A stretch of DNA of 64,000 bases from Anastatus disparis (Eukaryota > Arthropoda > Insecta > Hymenoptera > Eupelmidae). A program made the translations under genes and the position numbers. Under the pieces are notes generated by a model, which saw only the letters and a list, made by a program, of their open reading frames with translations, was not told the origin of the DNA and ran no database searches. The stretch spans positions 124,001 through 188,000 of the forward strand of contig JAFFSR010000307.1 in the NCBI GenBank assembly GCA_017163975.1. Reading direction: 5' to 3'. Numbering within the stretch: position 1 is the first letter of the stretch; each line of letters starts with the position of its first letter. This document shows, one piece after another, positions 21,074 through 33,930 of the stretch.

Positions 21074-21360
21074 TATATATATTCACAATTAATTAAGAAA
21101 TTAAATTTACATCAATTGTTATTATGGAACTTATTCTTATTTATATCATATATTATTATATTTTAACACATTATACTTATACATGAAATACATATCCGCA
21201 CACATGATTTTACATTCACTCATAAAGTTGCATTAATGTTCTATAAGATAAGCGCTGAGGGTGCTTGCCCAAGGCAGCTTTTACCTTATATATTAAACGA
21301 AGTATCCTCTTACTACTTGGGGACAAAACGCCCATAGAACACGCGTCCTCCTATTGGCAA
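21030..21360 (+). repeat. Dispersed repeat with leading (TA)n (second copy at 56777-57015)
   Basis: Starts with TA/CA microsatellite (~21036-21080). It then shares CACATTA-ACTTATACAT, ACATATCCGC, ACTTGGGGA and CCTCCTATTGGC-like blocks in the same order with 56777-57015. Both copies sit in the AAAGATTT/ATATTTC satellite. Confidence 0.6.
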
Positions 21361-21419
21361 AACTAAAGATCTAATATCTTGCAAAGTGATAATGTTAAAA
21401 AATTTATTTAATAATTCAG

Positions 21420-24400
21420 AAAGCAAAAAGTTCTTCACTCCCGCTGAATTTAATTTCTTTAAAAATAAGCGAGCACGAAGTACTTTTCTCCTACTAATTA
21501 GATGGAAGAAAAATACTTTTCGCTCGTAAGTTCAAAAGGTGAAAAGTTCTTTACTCCCGCCAAATTTAATTTCTTTAAAAATAAGCGTGCGTAAAAGACT
21601 TTTATCCCACAAATTAAATTTTTCTGAAATCAAGCGAAAAAAAGAATTTTTCTCTCGCAAATGAGAGGGCGAAAAGATCTTTACTTTCGCCAAATTTAAT
21701 TTTTCTAAAAATAAGGAGGCAAAAAGTACTTTACTTTCGCAAGTCAAATTACTCTTAAATGAAGGAGGGGCAGTGTACTTTTCGCTCGTAAATTTGAAAG
21801 GTAGAAAATTTTTTACTCCCGCCAAATTTAATTTCTTTAAAAATAAGCGTGCGTAAAAGACTTTTATTCCGCAAATTAAATTTTCTTAAATTAAGCGAGG
21901 AAAAAGAATTTTTATCTCGCAAATAAGAGGGCGAAACGTTCTTTATTTCCGCCTAATTCAATTTCTCTAAAAAAAAGGGGTCAAAAAGTACTTTACTCTC
22001 GCCAGTCAAATTACTCTTAACTGAAGGGGGAGCTGTGTACTTTTCTCCCGCAATTTCAGTAGGCGAAAAGTTCTTTACTCCCGCTAAATTTAATTCCTTT
22101 AAGAATAAGCGGGCGTAAAGTACTTTTAATTTGCAAATTAAATTTTTCTTAAATTAAGCGAGAAAAAAGTATTTTCCTCTCGTGAATTCAGAGGGCGAAA
22201 AGTTCTTCACTTTCGCCAAATTTAATTTCTCTAAAAATATGGAGGCAAAAAATACTTTAATCCTGCAAGTCAAATTTCTCTTAAATGAAGGGGGAGCTGT
22301 GTACTTTTCTCCTGCAAATTCAGAGGGCAAAAAGTTCTTTACTCCCGCAAAATTCCATTTCTTTAAAAATAAACAAGCACGAAGTACTTTTCTCTCGCTA
22401 ATTAGACGGGAGAAAAGTACTTTTCTCTCGCCAATTCAGAAGGTGAAAAATTCTTTACTTCCTCTAAATTTAATTCCTTTCAAAATAGGCGGGGGAAAAG
22501 TTCCTTATTCCCGCCAAATTTAATTTCTCTAAAAATAAAAGGTCGAAAGTACTTTACTCCTGCAAGTAAAATTTCTTCTAAATGAAGGGCGAGCTGTGTA
22601 CTTTTATCCCGCAAATCCAGAGATCGAAAAGTTCTTTACTTTCGCCAAATTTAATTTCTCTAAAATTAAGGGGGCGAAAAGTACTTTACTCTTGCAAGTC
22701 AAATTTCTCTTGAATGAAGAAGGAGCTTTATACTTTTCTCCTGTGAATTCAGAGGGCGGAAAGTCCTTCACTCCCGTCAAATTTAATTTCTCTGGTAATA
22801 AGCGAACAGAAAGTACTTTTTTCCTACTAATTAGACGGGAGAAAAGTACTTTTCCCTCGCCAATTCAGAAGGTGGGGAGTTCTTTACTCCCACAAAATTT
22901 AATTTCTTTAAAAATAAGCGGGCGTAAAGTACTTTTATTCCGCAAATTAAATTTTTTTTTAATTAAGCGAGAATGAAGAATTTTTATCTCGCAAATGAGA
23001 GGTCGAAGAGTTCTTTATTTCTGCCTAATTTAATTTCTCTAAAAAGAAGGGATCGAATAGTACTTTACTCTCGCAAGTCAAATTACTCTTAAATGAAGGG
23101 GAAGCTGTGTACTTTTATCCCGCAATTTCAGTAGGCGAAAAGTTCTTTACTCCCGCTAAATTTAATTCCGTTTAAAAATAAGCGGGCGTAAAGTACTTTT
23201 ATTTTGCAAATCAAATTTTTCTTAAATTAAGCGAAAAAAAAGTATTTTCCTCTCATAAATTCAGAGGGCGTAAAGTTCTTTACTTTTGCTAAATTTAATT
23301 TCTCTAAAAATATGGAGGCTAAAAGTACTTCACTCCTGGCAGTCAAATTTCTGTTAAATGAAGGGAGAGCTGTGTACTTTTCTCCTGCAAATTCAAAGGG
23401 CAAAAAGCTCTTTACTCCCGCAAAATTCAATTTCTTTAAAAATTAACGAGCGCGAAGTACTTTTCTTTTATTAATTAGACGGGAGAAAAGTACTTTTCTC
23501 TTATAAATTTAGAGGGCAAAAAGTTTTTTACTTCCGCCAAATTTAATTTCTTTAAAAATTAGCAATCAAAAAGTACTTTTTTCGCGCAAATCAAGCGAGG
23601 GAAAAGTATTTTCCTCTCGCATATCCGGAGGGCGATAAGTCCTTTACTCTCGCCACATTTAATTCCTTGAAAAGTAAGCGGGCAAAAGGTACTTTTCTTC
23701 CGCAAATGAAATTTTTCTTAAATTAAGCGGGAGAAAAGTATTTATCTCTCGCATATCCAGAGGGTGAAAAGTCCTTTATTCCTGCCATATTTAATGTCTC
23801 TGAAAATATGCGGTCAGAAAGTACTTTTCTCTCGCAAATTGGATTTATCTTAAATTGAGTAGGAAAATTGTACATTATTAACCAAGGGGCAAAATAAGGG
23901 TTTTTCGCCCGGTTCGGGTTTGTCGCACGAGCAAAGCGGGGGCTATAATAAGACTCGGGCATGAACACCTATTCTACCTCTATGGTTAACATACTATTTT
24001 TTTACACTTAGGGGTCGGAATTCAATTTTTTAATACCTATTTTGCTCCCTGAAAATAAGTATAGAAAATTGCATTTTGCCCCCTGAGTGTGAAAAAAAGT
24101 ATTTTTGCCTCGCAAATTCAATGGGAGAAAAGTTTTTCACTCTAGCCACGTTTAATTTCACTAAAAATAAGCGGGCGAAAAGTATTTTTCTCCGGAAAAT
24201 TAAACTTCTCTCAAATTAAGCGGGAGAAAAATACTTTTCTCTTGCAAATTCAGGGAGCGAAAAGTTTCTCACTCTCGCAAAATTTAATTTTTTTGAAAAT
24301 AAGCGGGCGAAAAGTACTTTTCTCCCGAAAATTGAATTTCTCTTGTATGCAGAGGGAGAAGTGTACTTATCTTTCGCAAATTCAAAGGGAGAAATGTTCT

Positions 24401-24420
24401 TTACTTTAAAATTTTATAGA
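21420..24420 (-). repeat. Left arm of the foldback-like array
   Basis: About 3.0 kb, ~23 units. Core blocks: GGCGAAAAGTTCTTTACTCC, GCCAAATTTAATTTCTTTAA, GTAAAGTACTTTTATTCCGC. Submotifs of ~40-48 bp are centred on AAAGTACTTT or AAAGTTCTTT flanked by GCGGG/CCCGC, so each can form a hairpin. Interrupted at ~23870-24100 by unrelated sequence. Confidence 0.85.
23870..24100. other. Non-repeat segment inside the left arm
   Basis: Locally GC-richer block (TTTTCGCCCGGTTCGGGTTT, GAGCAAAGCGGGGGC) followed by two similar TTTTGC(T/C)CCCTGA stretches. It does not match the 131-bp unit. Origin unknown. Confidence 0.5.
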
Positions 24421-25895
24421 TTTGTGTAAATTATAACTAATTTTTATTTTAAAAAATGTAATTTGAATCTTTTTTTAGTTAATAAAGAGGCCACGGTTGA
24501 GGTTAGATTAAAGCACTACCAGAAGTGGAGTCTACTTTTTCTTTAGGTATTTACTCTTCTCGCTCCGCTTCGTTCGCGAATCCACACTTGGGAGAAATAT
24601 ACAACTTTACACCCTAGTTCTATTGTTTTATTCACACGTCAAAAGAAATGGCCACTTAATTAAGTCGAAAATTGGTCCGAGAAAAGCCATAACTTATGTC
24701 TACAATCTAGCGGGAGTAAAGTATTTTTCTCCTGTCAATTCAATTTCTCTTAAATTTACTTATGTAATATTATCTTGCGATTTCAGAAAAAAATAATTTT
24801 TTTTTCCTGCCAAATTAAAAATTTATCAAATTGAAGAAATTATTGAAAATTTTAATTAAAAAATCTCCTGTCAGGCAGGTTTACTATCAACATGGGCTAG
24901 ATTCATTCAAAACTTAACAAAAGGAAAATTACCATATAGATTTTTAATTTCGAAACGTAAATTTCGTTAAATTCAGAGATTTTTTAAGCATTTACATTAA
25001 AATATTAAAAGAGATTTTGTAACTTAAGTTTATTTTAAATCTTCTCTGAGAATTTCGGGATCAATAAGTCAAAATAATTCAAAAATGTAATAATATATTT
25101 ATTTATATAAAGTGTTTTATTAGGAAATTAACATTTTCTGGTTTAACATTATATATTTACTTAGGATTTCTTTGTAATAGATCCAGTGTTACAAACAGCT
25201 AAGTAGAAACTTTTTGAATCTTTTAAATTATGGGATCGATTCATTACTAAGTTTACTTGGTACTTCTTTGAAAATAATTTTTTAATATTTATTGTCAACC
25301 AAGTACGTGCTTGCAGGAGAAAAGTACGCTTCTCTTGCTTAATTTAAGAGAAATGTAATTTTTGGGAGCGAAGTACTTTTCTTCCGCTTGATTCAAAAGG
25401 GATTTTCTTTCCTTTGACCCATTTTCTGAGTTAATGAAGTGGCCATTCCTGTTAAGGTCCAAATAAAATAGAATACGATGATAGCAGGGTTTAAAGTCGT
25501 AAATTTCTCCTGAGTGTGAATTCGGAACCCTAGTAGAAGAAGCGGAGCGGGGGAGTAAATAGCCGAAGGAGAAATAGGACTTACGTTATTTTTTTATGGA
25601 CTTGGACAAAAAATTGGATATCAAGCTCGACAAACCTAACCTTAAAATACGAAAGTTCATATTATAAGCTTCTATGAATTGTATTTTTGTACATTTTTTC
25701 AGTTGACCGCACTAGAAATTTATCTTACGAACTTTTTCTTTGCAGCTAAAAAATTCAATTCGACGAATCGCTTATTCATGAGTTAGACTTGAAAACATTG
25801 TTAGAAAGTGAGCAGCTCCATCATGCCCTTAATGGTAGAAAATTCGAATAACATTGTTTTTTTGAATCGCCAATAATTTACACAAATTTATGTAC
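24421..25895. other. Loop of the foldback-like structure
   Basis: AT-rich, no coding capacity recognised. Its edges continue the inverted symmetry: CTCGCTCCGCTTC near 24560 against GAAGCGGAGCGGGGGAGT near 25540. The block 25590-25750 is repeated in reverse at 55435-55630. A few single array units (GCGGGAGTAAAG) occur at ~24709 and ~25320-25390. Confidence 0.65.
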
Positions 25896-28800
25896 TTTTA
25901 ATTTGGCGGGAGTGAAGAACTTTTCGCCCTCTGGATTTGCGGGATAAAAGTAAACAGCTTCCCCGTCATTTAAAAGTAATTTGACTTGCAAGAGTAAAGT
26001 ACTTTTCGACCCCTTATTTTTAGAGAAATTAAATTTAGCGGGAATAAAGAACTTTTCGCCCTGTCATTTGTGAGAAAAAAATTCTTTTTTCTCGCTTAAT
26101 TTGAGAAAAATTTAATTTGCGAAATAAAAGTATTTTACAGCCGCTTATTTTAAAAGGAATTAAATTAGGCGGGAGTTAAGAACTTTCCAGCTTCTAAATT
26201 GGCGAGAGAAAAGTACTTTTTTCCCGTCTAGTTAGTAAGAGAAAAGTACTTCGCGCTCGTTTATTTTTAAAGAAATTGAATTTGGCGGGAGTAAAGAACT
26301 TTTTGCCCTCTGAATTTGCAGGAGAAAAGTACACAAATCTCCCTTCATTTAAGAGAAATTTGACTGGCGGGAGTAAAGTACTTTTAGCCTCCATATTTTT
26401 AGAGAGAATAAATTTGGCGAAAGTAAAGAACATTACGCCCTCTGAATTCACGAAAAAAAAATACTTTTTTCTTGATTAATTTAAGAAAATTTTAATTTGC
26501 AAAATAAAAGTACTTTACGCCCACTTATTTTTAAAGGAATTAAATTTAGCGGAAGTAAAGAACTTTTCGCCTACTGAAATTGCGGGAGAAAAGTACACAG
26601 CTCCCCCTTCATTTAAAAGAAATTTGACTTGCAGGATTAAAGTATTTTTCGCTTCCATATTTTTAGAGAAATTAAATTTAGCGAAAGTGAAGAACTTTTC
26701 GCCCTCTGAATTTACGAGAGGAAAATACTTTTTTCTCGCTTAATTTAGGAAAAATTTAGTTTGCGAAACAAAAGTACTTTACGCCCGCTTATTTTTAACG
26801 GAATTTAATTTAGCGGGAGCAAAGAACTTTTCGCCTATTGTAATTGCGGGAGAAAAGTACACAGCTTCCCCTTCATTTAAGAGAAATTTGACTGCCGGGA
26901 ATAAAGTACTTTTAGCCTCCATATTTTTAGAGAAATTAAATCTGGCGCAAGTAAAAAACTTTACGCCCTCTGAATTTACAAGAGAAAAATACTTTTTTTT
27001 CGCTTAATTCAAAAAAAATTTAAATTGCAAGATAAAAGTACTTTACGCCTGCTTATTTTTAAAAGAATTTAATTTAGCGGGAGCAAAGAACTTTTCGCCT
27101 ACTGTAATTGCGGGAAAAAGGTACACAGCTTCTCCTTCATTTAAGAGAAATTTGACTGCCGAGAGTAAAGTACTTTTAGCCGCCATATTTTTAGAGAAAT
27201 TAAATTTGGCGAAAGTGAAGAACTTTACGCCCTCTGAATTTACGAGAAAAAAATACTTTTTTTTCGCTTAATTTAAGAATAATTTCATTTGCAAAATGAA
27301 AGTACTTTACTCCCGCTTATTTTTAAAGGAATAAAATTTAGCGGGAGTAAAGAACTTTTCGCCTACTGTAATTGCGGGAGAAAAGTACACAGCTTCCCCT
27401 TCATTTAAGAGTAATTTGACTTGCAAGAGTAAAGTACTTTTCGACCCCTTATTTTTAGAGAAATTAAATTTAGCGGGAATAAAGAACTTTTCGCCCTGTT
27501 ATTTGTGAGAAAGAAATTCTTTTTTCTCGCTTAATTTAAGAAAAATTTAATTTGCGGAATAAAAGGACTTTACAGACGCTTATTTTGAAAGAAATTAAAT
27601 TAGGCGGGAGTAAAGAACTTTTCAACTTCTAAATTGGCGAGAGAAAAGTACTTTCCTCCCGTCTAATTAGTAAGAGAAAAGAACTTCGCGCTCGTTTATT
27701 TTTAAAGAAACTGAATTTGGCGGGAGTAAAGAACTTTTTGCCCTCTGAATTTGCAGGAGAAAAGTACACAAATCTCCCTTCATTTAAGAGAAATTTGACT
27801 GGCGGGAGTAAAGTACTTTTAGCCTCCATATTTTTAGAGAAATTAAATTTGTCGAAACTGAAGAACTTTTCGCCCTCTGAATTTACGAGAGGAAAATACT
27901 TTTTTTTCGCTTAATTTAGGAAAAATTTAGTTTGCGAAACAAAAGTACTTTACGCCCGCTTATTTTTAACGGAATTTAATTTAGCGAGAGCAAAGAACTT
28001 TTCGCCTACTGTAATTGCGGGAGAAAAGTACACAGCTTCCCCTTCATTTTAGAGAAATTTGACTGCCGGGAGTAAAGTACTTTTAGCCTCCATATTTTCA
28101 GAGAAATTAAATCTGGCGAAAGTAAAGAACTTTACGCCCCCTGAATTCAAGAGAAAAAAATACTTTTTTTTTCGCTTAATTTAAGAAAAATTTAATTCGC
28201 AAAATAAAAGTACTTTACTCCCGCTTATTTTTAAAGGAATTAAATTTAGCGGGAGTAAAGAACTATTCGCCTACTGTAATTGCGGGGGAAAAGTACACAG
28301 CTTCCCCTTCATTTAAGAGTAATTTGACTTGCGAGAGTAAAGTACTTTTCGACCCCTTATTCTTAGAGAAATTAAATTAGGCGGAAATAAAGAAGTTTTC
28401 GATCTCTCATTTGCTAGATAAAAATTTTTCTTTCTCGCTTAATTAAAAAAAAAATTTAATTTGTGGAATAAAAGTACTTTACGCCCGCTTATTTTTAAAG
28501 AAATTAAATTTTGTGGGAGTAAAGAACTTCCCTTCTTCTGAATTCGCGAGAGAAAAGTACTTTCCTCTTGTCTAATTAGTAGGAGAAAAGTACTTTGCGC
28601 TCGCTTGTTTTCAGAGAAATTAAATTTGGCGGGAGTAAAGGACTTTTTACCCTCTGAATTTGCGGAGAAAAGTACAAAGCTCCTTCTTCATTTAAGAGAA
28701 ATTTGACTTGCGGGAGTAAAGTACCTTTCGCTTCCTTAATCTTAAAGAAATTAAATTCGGCGAAAGTAAAGAACTTAGTTCTCTGGATTTGCGGGATGAA

Positions 28801-31340
28801 AGTACAGAGCTCGCCCTTCATTTAGAAGAAATTTGACTTGCGGGAGTAAAGTACTTTTCGACCTTTTATTTTTAGAGAAATTAAATTTGGCGGGAATAAA
28901 GAACTCTTCACTTTCTTAATTGGCGAGAAAAAAGTACTTTCCTCCCGTATAATTGATAAGAGAAAAGTACTTCGCGCTCGTTTATTTCTAAAGAAATTGA
29001 ATTTAGCGGGAGTAAAGAACTTTTTGCCCTCTGAATTTGCAGGAAAAAAGTACACAGCCCCCCCTTCATTTAAGAGAAATTTGACTTGCAGGATTAAAGT
29101 ATTTTTCGCCTCTATATTTTTAGAGAAATTAAATTTGGTGAAAGTGAAGAACTTTTTGCCCTCTGAATTCACTAGAGGAAAATACCTTTTTCTCACTTAA
29201 TTTAAGAAAAATTTAGTTTGCGAAATAGAAGTACTTTACGCCCGCTTATTTTTAAAGAAATTGAATTAAGCGGGAGTAAAGAACTTCTCGCCTACTGAAT
29301 TTGCGGGAGAAAAGTACAGAACTCTCCCTTCATTTAAGAGAAATTTGACTGACGGGAGTAAAGTACTTTTAGCCTCTATATTTTTAGAGAAATTAAATTT
29401 GGCGAAAGTAAAGAATTTCTTGCCTCCTGAATTTGCAAGAGATAAATACGCTGCTCTGGCCTAATTTAAGAGAAATTCAAGTTGCAAGAGAAAAGTACTC
29501 TTCTCTTGCTTATTTTCAAAGGAATTAAATTTAGCGGGAGTAAAGAACTCTTCACTTTCTGAATTGGCAAGAGAAAAGTACTTTCCTCCCGTCTAATTAG
29601 TGAGAGAAAAGTACTTCGCGCTCGTTTATTTCTAAAGAAATTGAATTTAGCGGGAGTAAAGAACTTTTTGCCCTCTGAATTTGCAGGAAAAAAGTACACA
29701 GCCGCCCCTTCATTTGAGAGAAATTTGACTTGCAGGATTAAAGTATTTTTCGCCTCCATATTTTTAGAGAAATTAAATTTGGTGAAAGTGAAGAACTTTT
29801 TGCCCTTTGAATTCACCAGAGGAAAATACCTTTTTCTCACTTAATTTAAGAAAAATTTAGTTTGCGAAATAGAAGTACTTTACGCCCGCTTATTTTTAAA
29901 GAAATTGAATTAAGCGGGAGTAAAGAACTTCTCGCCTACTGAATTCGCGAGAGAAAAGTACTTTGCGCTCGCTTATTTTCAGAGAAATTAAATTTGGCGG
30001 GAGTGAAGAACTTTTCGCCCTCTGAATTTACGGGAGAAAAGTAAACAGCTCCTTCTTCATTCAAGAGAAATTTGACTTGCGGGAGGAAAGCACTTCTTGC
30101 CCCCTTAATTTTAGAGAAATCAAATTTGGTGAAAGTAAAGAACTCCTTGCCTTCTGAATTCTCAAGAGATAAATACGCTGCTTTGGCTTAATTTAAGAGA
30201 TATTTAATTTGCAAGAGAAAAGTACTTTTCTTTTGCTTATTTTTAAAGAATTTAAATTTGGCGGGAGTAAAGAATTTTTCGCCCTCTGAATTCACGGGAG
30301 AAAAGTACACAGCTCCCCCTTCATTAAAGAGTAATTTGACTTGCAGGATTAAAGTATTTTTCGCCTCCATATTTTTAGAGAAATTAAATTTGGTGAAAGT
30401 GAAGAACTCCTTGCCTTCTGAATTTGCAAGAGATAAATACGCTGATTTGGCTTAATTTAAGAGAAATTTAATTTGCAAGAGAAAAGTACTTTTCTCTTGC
30501 TTATTTTTAAAGAAATTAAATTTGGCGGGAGTAAAGAATTTTTCGCCCTTCTGAATTTGCGGGAGAAAAGTACACAGATCCCCCTTCATTTAAGAGTAAT
30601 TTGACTTGCGTGAGTAAAGTACTCTTCGCCCCCTTATTTTTTAGAAATTAAACTTGGCTGGAATAAAAAACTTTTCGCCCTCTGAATTTACGAGAAAAAT
30701 ACTTTTTTTTCGCTTAATCTAGGAGAAATTTAATTCGCGGGAGAAAATTATTTTTTGCCCGCTTATTTTAAAAAAAATTAAATTTGGCGGGAATAAAGAA
30801 CGTTTCATCCTCTCATTTGCAAGATTTAAACGTTTTTCTCTTGCTTAATTTAAGAAAAATTTAATTTGCGGAATCAAAGTACTTTTTGCCCGCTTATTTT
30901 CAAAGAAATTTAATTTTGCGGGAGTAAAGCACTTTCCACCTTCTGAATTTGCGAGAGAAAAGTACTTTTCTCTCGTCTAATTAGTAAGAGAAAAGTACTT
31001 TGCGCTCGCTTATTTTTAGAGAAATTAAGGAGTAAAGAACTTTTCGCCCTCTGAATTTACGGGAGAAAAGTACACAGCTCTCCCTTTATATAAGAGAATT
31101 TTGACTTGCGGGAGTAAAGTACTTTTTGCCCCTCTCAATTTTAGAGAAATTAAATTTGGCGAAAGTAAAGAACTCTCTGCCTTCTGAATTTGCAAGACAT
31201 AAATACGTTGCACTGGCTTAATTTAAGAGGAATTTAATTTGCAAGAGAAAAGTACTTTTCGTCTGCTTATTTTTATAGAAATTAAATGCTGTGGGAGTAA
31301 AGAACTTTTCGCCCTCTGAATTGGCGAGACAAAAGTAATT
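25896..31340 (+). repeat. Right arm of the foldback-like array
   Basis: About 5.4 kb, ~41 units. GGGAGTAAAGAACTTTT recurs at about 25915, 26037, 26167, 26285, 26417, 26546, 26679, 26812 and onward, spacing 116-134 bp, mostly 129-134. Higher-order duplications are visible: ~26160-26420 matches ~27600-27860 (offset ~1436 bp) and ~28980-29300 matches ~29620-29950 (offset 644 bp). Confidence 0.88.
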
Positions 31341-32440
31341 TTTTATAAATGACCACATAGTTAAACCACATGGTTTTACCTCATGGTTTTTTCAACGGGG
31401 TATATAATATTTCTAGGCAAGATTCAAGCAACCAAATAAATCTTCCAAGAGAGTTTAATAAAAGCTCCCAACAATATAGTAACGAAAAAATTTTACTAAA
31501 ATTTTGTTGAAAGAATTCTGTCATTCTTTCATTGCAATATTGTAACCATTATAAAATCTTTTATGATAGATTTATTAAAGATTTCAGCAATATTTACAGT
31601 CATATTTCAAAAAAATAATACTGAAAGATTACTAAAATCTTTCATTGCAAGATTATTGAAGTTATATTAATTTTTCATTGAAGATTTATTAAATATTTTA
31701 GCAATATTTAGAGTAATATTTCAAGAAAATATTTCCTAAAGATTTTTACAATCTTTCATTGCAAAATTATTACAGTTATATTAATCTTTCATGAAAGATT
31801 TATGAATGATTCCAGCAATATGTACAAAAATATTTCCTAAAGATTTTTACAATCTTTCATTGCAAAATTATGACAATTATATGAATCTTTCATGAAAGAA
31901 TTATAAAACATTCTAGCAATATTTATGAAAACATTTCAAAAAAATATTTCAAAAAAATATTTCTGAAAGTTTTCTACAATCTTTTATTGCAAGATTATCA
32001 AAGTTATATAAATCTTTCATGAAATATTTATAAAAAATTTTAGCAATATTGCAGTAATATTTCAAGAAAATGTTTCCGAAAGATTTCTATAATCTTTAAT
32101 TGCAAGATTAGCACAGGTATAAAAATCTTTTATGATTGATTTCTGAAAGATTTCAGCAATATATATAGTGTTATTTCAAGAAAATATTTCTGAATGATTT
32201 CTATAATCTTCCATTGCAAGATTATTACAGTTTTACAAATCTTTCATGAAAAATTAATGTAAGTCTTCAGCAATATTTACAATAATCTTTCAAGAAAATA
32301 TTTCTGAAAGATTTCTATGATATTTCATCGCAAGATTATCACAATTATATAAATCTTTCATAAAAGATTTATGAAAGATTCTAGAAATATTTCGAGCAAA
32401 TATTCCTGAAAGGCTTATACAATATTTGATTCCTGTAGTC
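31341..32440. repeat. 114-bp tandem satellite
   Basis: A block with ATTGCAAGATTAT recurs at about 31530, 31643, 31757, 31858, 31984, 32099, 32212 and 32326, i.e. ~114 bp apart. Each unit has CTTTCATGAAAGATTTAT, AGCAATATTTAC and AAGAAAATATTTC. About eight diverged units; 31341-31420 is a border segment without repeats. No gene. Confidence 0.8.
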
Positions 32441-33930
32441 TAACAAAACACAGTTACCGCCTTTTCAAAGATTCCTATATAAGCATCCAACAATCTTCCA
32501 TTGTAGTCTAAGTAAATGGAAAATCTTGCAATAAAACATTGTTGAAAGAGTTATGAAATATTCCGTGAAGCCTTCTTGGTGAGATCACTACTATATTTTC
32601 TTGCAATATTACTTACAAGGAGAGTATCACATGTGCGGGTCACAGATTTGTCTGAAACTGTGAGAAATAGTTGATCTTACCTAAAAAACATGTTTCCTAA
32701 AAGTATAGGGTCTAACGCTCAATATTTCGCTAGTTACAGGTAATTAAAGAAAATCACTAAAAAAGTTACTAGATTTTCAAACACTTACAGTTCTTTAGCA
32801 TTGATAGCTAGAAACTTGAAACTTATTTTAAATGGAAGCTGAGCTCAAATCCTTTCAAAAAAGCACTTGCAGTATGTCAAAATATTATTTTTTCCCAAAG
32901 TTATAGCGTAACAAATATTGGACCGAATTTTAGCTTTTATTTTAGCTATATTTTTATTAATGTTCAAACAGGAAAATTAAGGTCCTATCTTTATTACGCT
33001 ATAACTTTGGGAAAAAATAATATTTTGACATACTACAGGTGCTTTTTTGAAAGGATTTGAGCTCAGCTTTCATTTAAAATAAGTTTCAAGCTTCTAGCTA
33101 TCAATGCTAAAGAACTGTAAGTGTTTGAAAATCTAGTAACTTTTTTAGTGATTTTCTTTAATTACCTGTAAGTAGCGAAATATTGAGCGTTAGACTCTAT
33201 ACTTTCAGGAAACATGTTTTTTAGGTAAGATCAACTATTTCTCACAGTTTCAGACAAATCTGTGACCCGCACATGTGATACTCTCCTTGTTAGAAGATTT
33301 ATAAAAGATTGCGTGAAGGTTTTTGAGTATTGCATAGAGAACTTTCAGGAGAAATTTTTCACAAGTTTTTTAATCACATTTTGTGAAAGCTTTCTTTGGA
33401 AGCTTTAGCAATTAATTTATTTCATTGTAGTCTAACTAAACGCAAAATTTTGCAGACAAATATTGTTGAAAGATTTCGTGAAATATTCCGTGAAGCCTTC
33501 TTTAAGAGATCGCTACTATCTTTCCTTGCAATAGTACCCGAAAGATTTATGAAAGATTACGTGAAAGTTTTTGGGTACAGCAAGGAGAACGCTTAGTAGA
33601 AATCTTTCATGAATCTTTTAACCACGTTTCGTGAAAACTTTCTTTGAAAGCTTTCAGCAATCTTTCATTGTAGTCTAAGTAAATTAAAAATCTTGTAGTG
33701 AATTATTGTTGAAAGATTTATGAAATATTGTTTGTAATATTTCACCGAAATTTCATAAAATATTTTAATATAATATTACTGTAATATTTCTGAAAGATTT
33801 CATTGAAAGATTTTTCATTCTTCCGTTATATCTTGTTAAAAAATATTTTAACAATATTTATGAAATATTTCTAAGACATCTTTTACTGAAAAATTTCGTA
33901 ATGTTTCACTGCTTTATTTTATGCTTTGTA
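32441..33930. repeat. ~245-bp repeat, split by a palindromic element
   Basis: CATTGTAGTCTAA recurs at ~32499, ~33423 and ~33666. After removing the 677 bp added by the element at 32616-33289 (with its TTA duplication), spacing is ~247 and ~243 bp. Units share TTGTTGAAAGATTT, GAAATATTCCGTGAAGCCTTC and CTTTCCTTGCAAT. Same motif family as the other AT satellites. Confidence 0.7.
32616..33289. mobile_element. 674-bp near-perfect palindromic element, TTA target duplication
   Basis: Arms of ~310 bp start CAAGGAGAGTATCACATG and are almost exact reverse complements around a loop of ~60-70 bp (~32915-32980). The flanks are TTA on both sides (32613-32615 and 33290-33292). Non-coding. The 3-bp TTA duplication is shared with the 4.2-kb element at 40322-44548; PIF/Harbinger elements also duplicate TTA/TWA, but no transposase supports that here. 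Confidence 0.88.

Larger units (their letters stand above)
21420..31340. mobile_element. Foldback-like giant inverted repeat built of ~131-bp units
   Basis: The left arm (21420-24420) reads TCCCGCCAAATTTAATTTC-type units. The right arm (25896-31340) reads the reverse complement. A ~1.5-kb loop lies between. Inverted arms made of tandem short repeats around a loop match Foldback (FB) transposon architecture, but no transposase is visible, and it could be a non-mobile inverted satellite. It appears inserted in the AT satellite seen on both sides. Open frames in it are by-products of a repeat period near 132 bp. Confidence 0.7.

Noticed and set aside
21532..31213. Many 60-126-codon frames with recurring peptides such as FTPAKFNFFKNK or KNFLPSEF in both orientations
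   Set aside because: By-product of the ~131-bp unit being close to a multiple of three; units also occur in other frames, with stops and indels, on both strands.
25896..31340. CRISPR-like repeat array
   Set aside because: Repeats are degenerate, adjacent and self-similar throughout, with no unique spacers; eukaryotic satellite.
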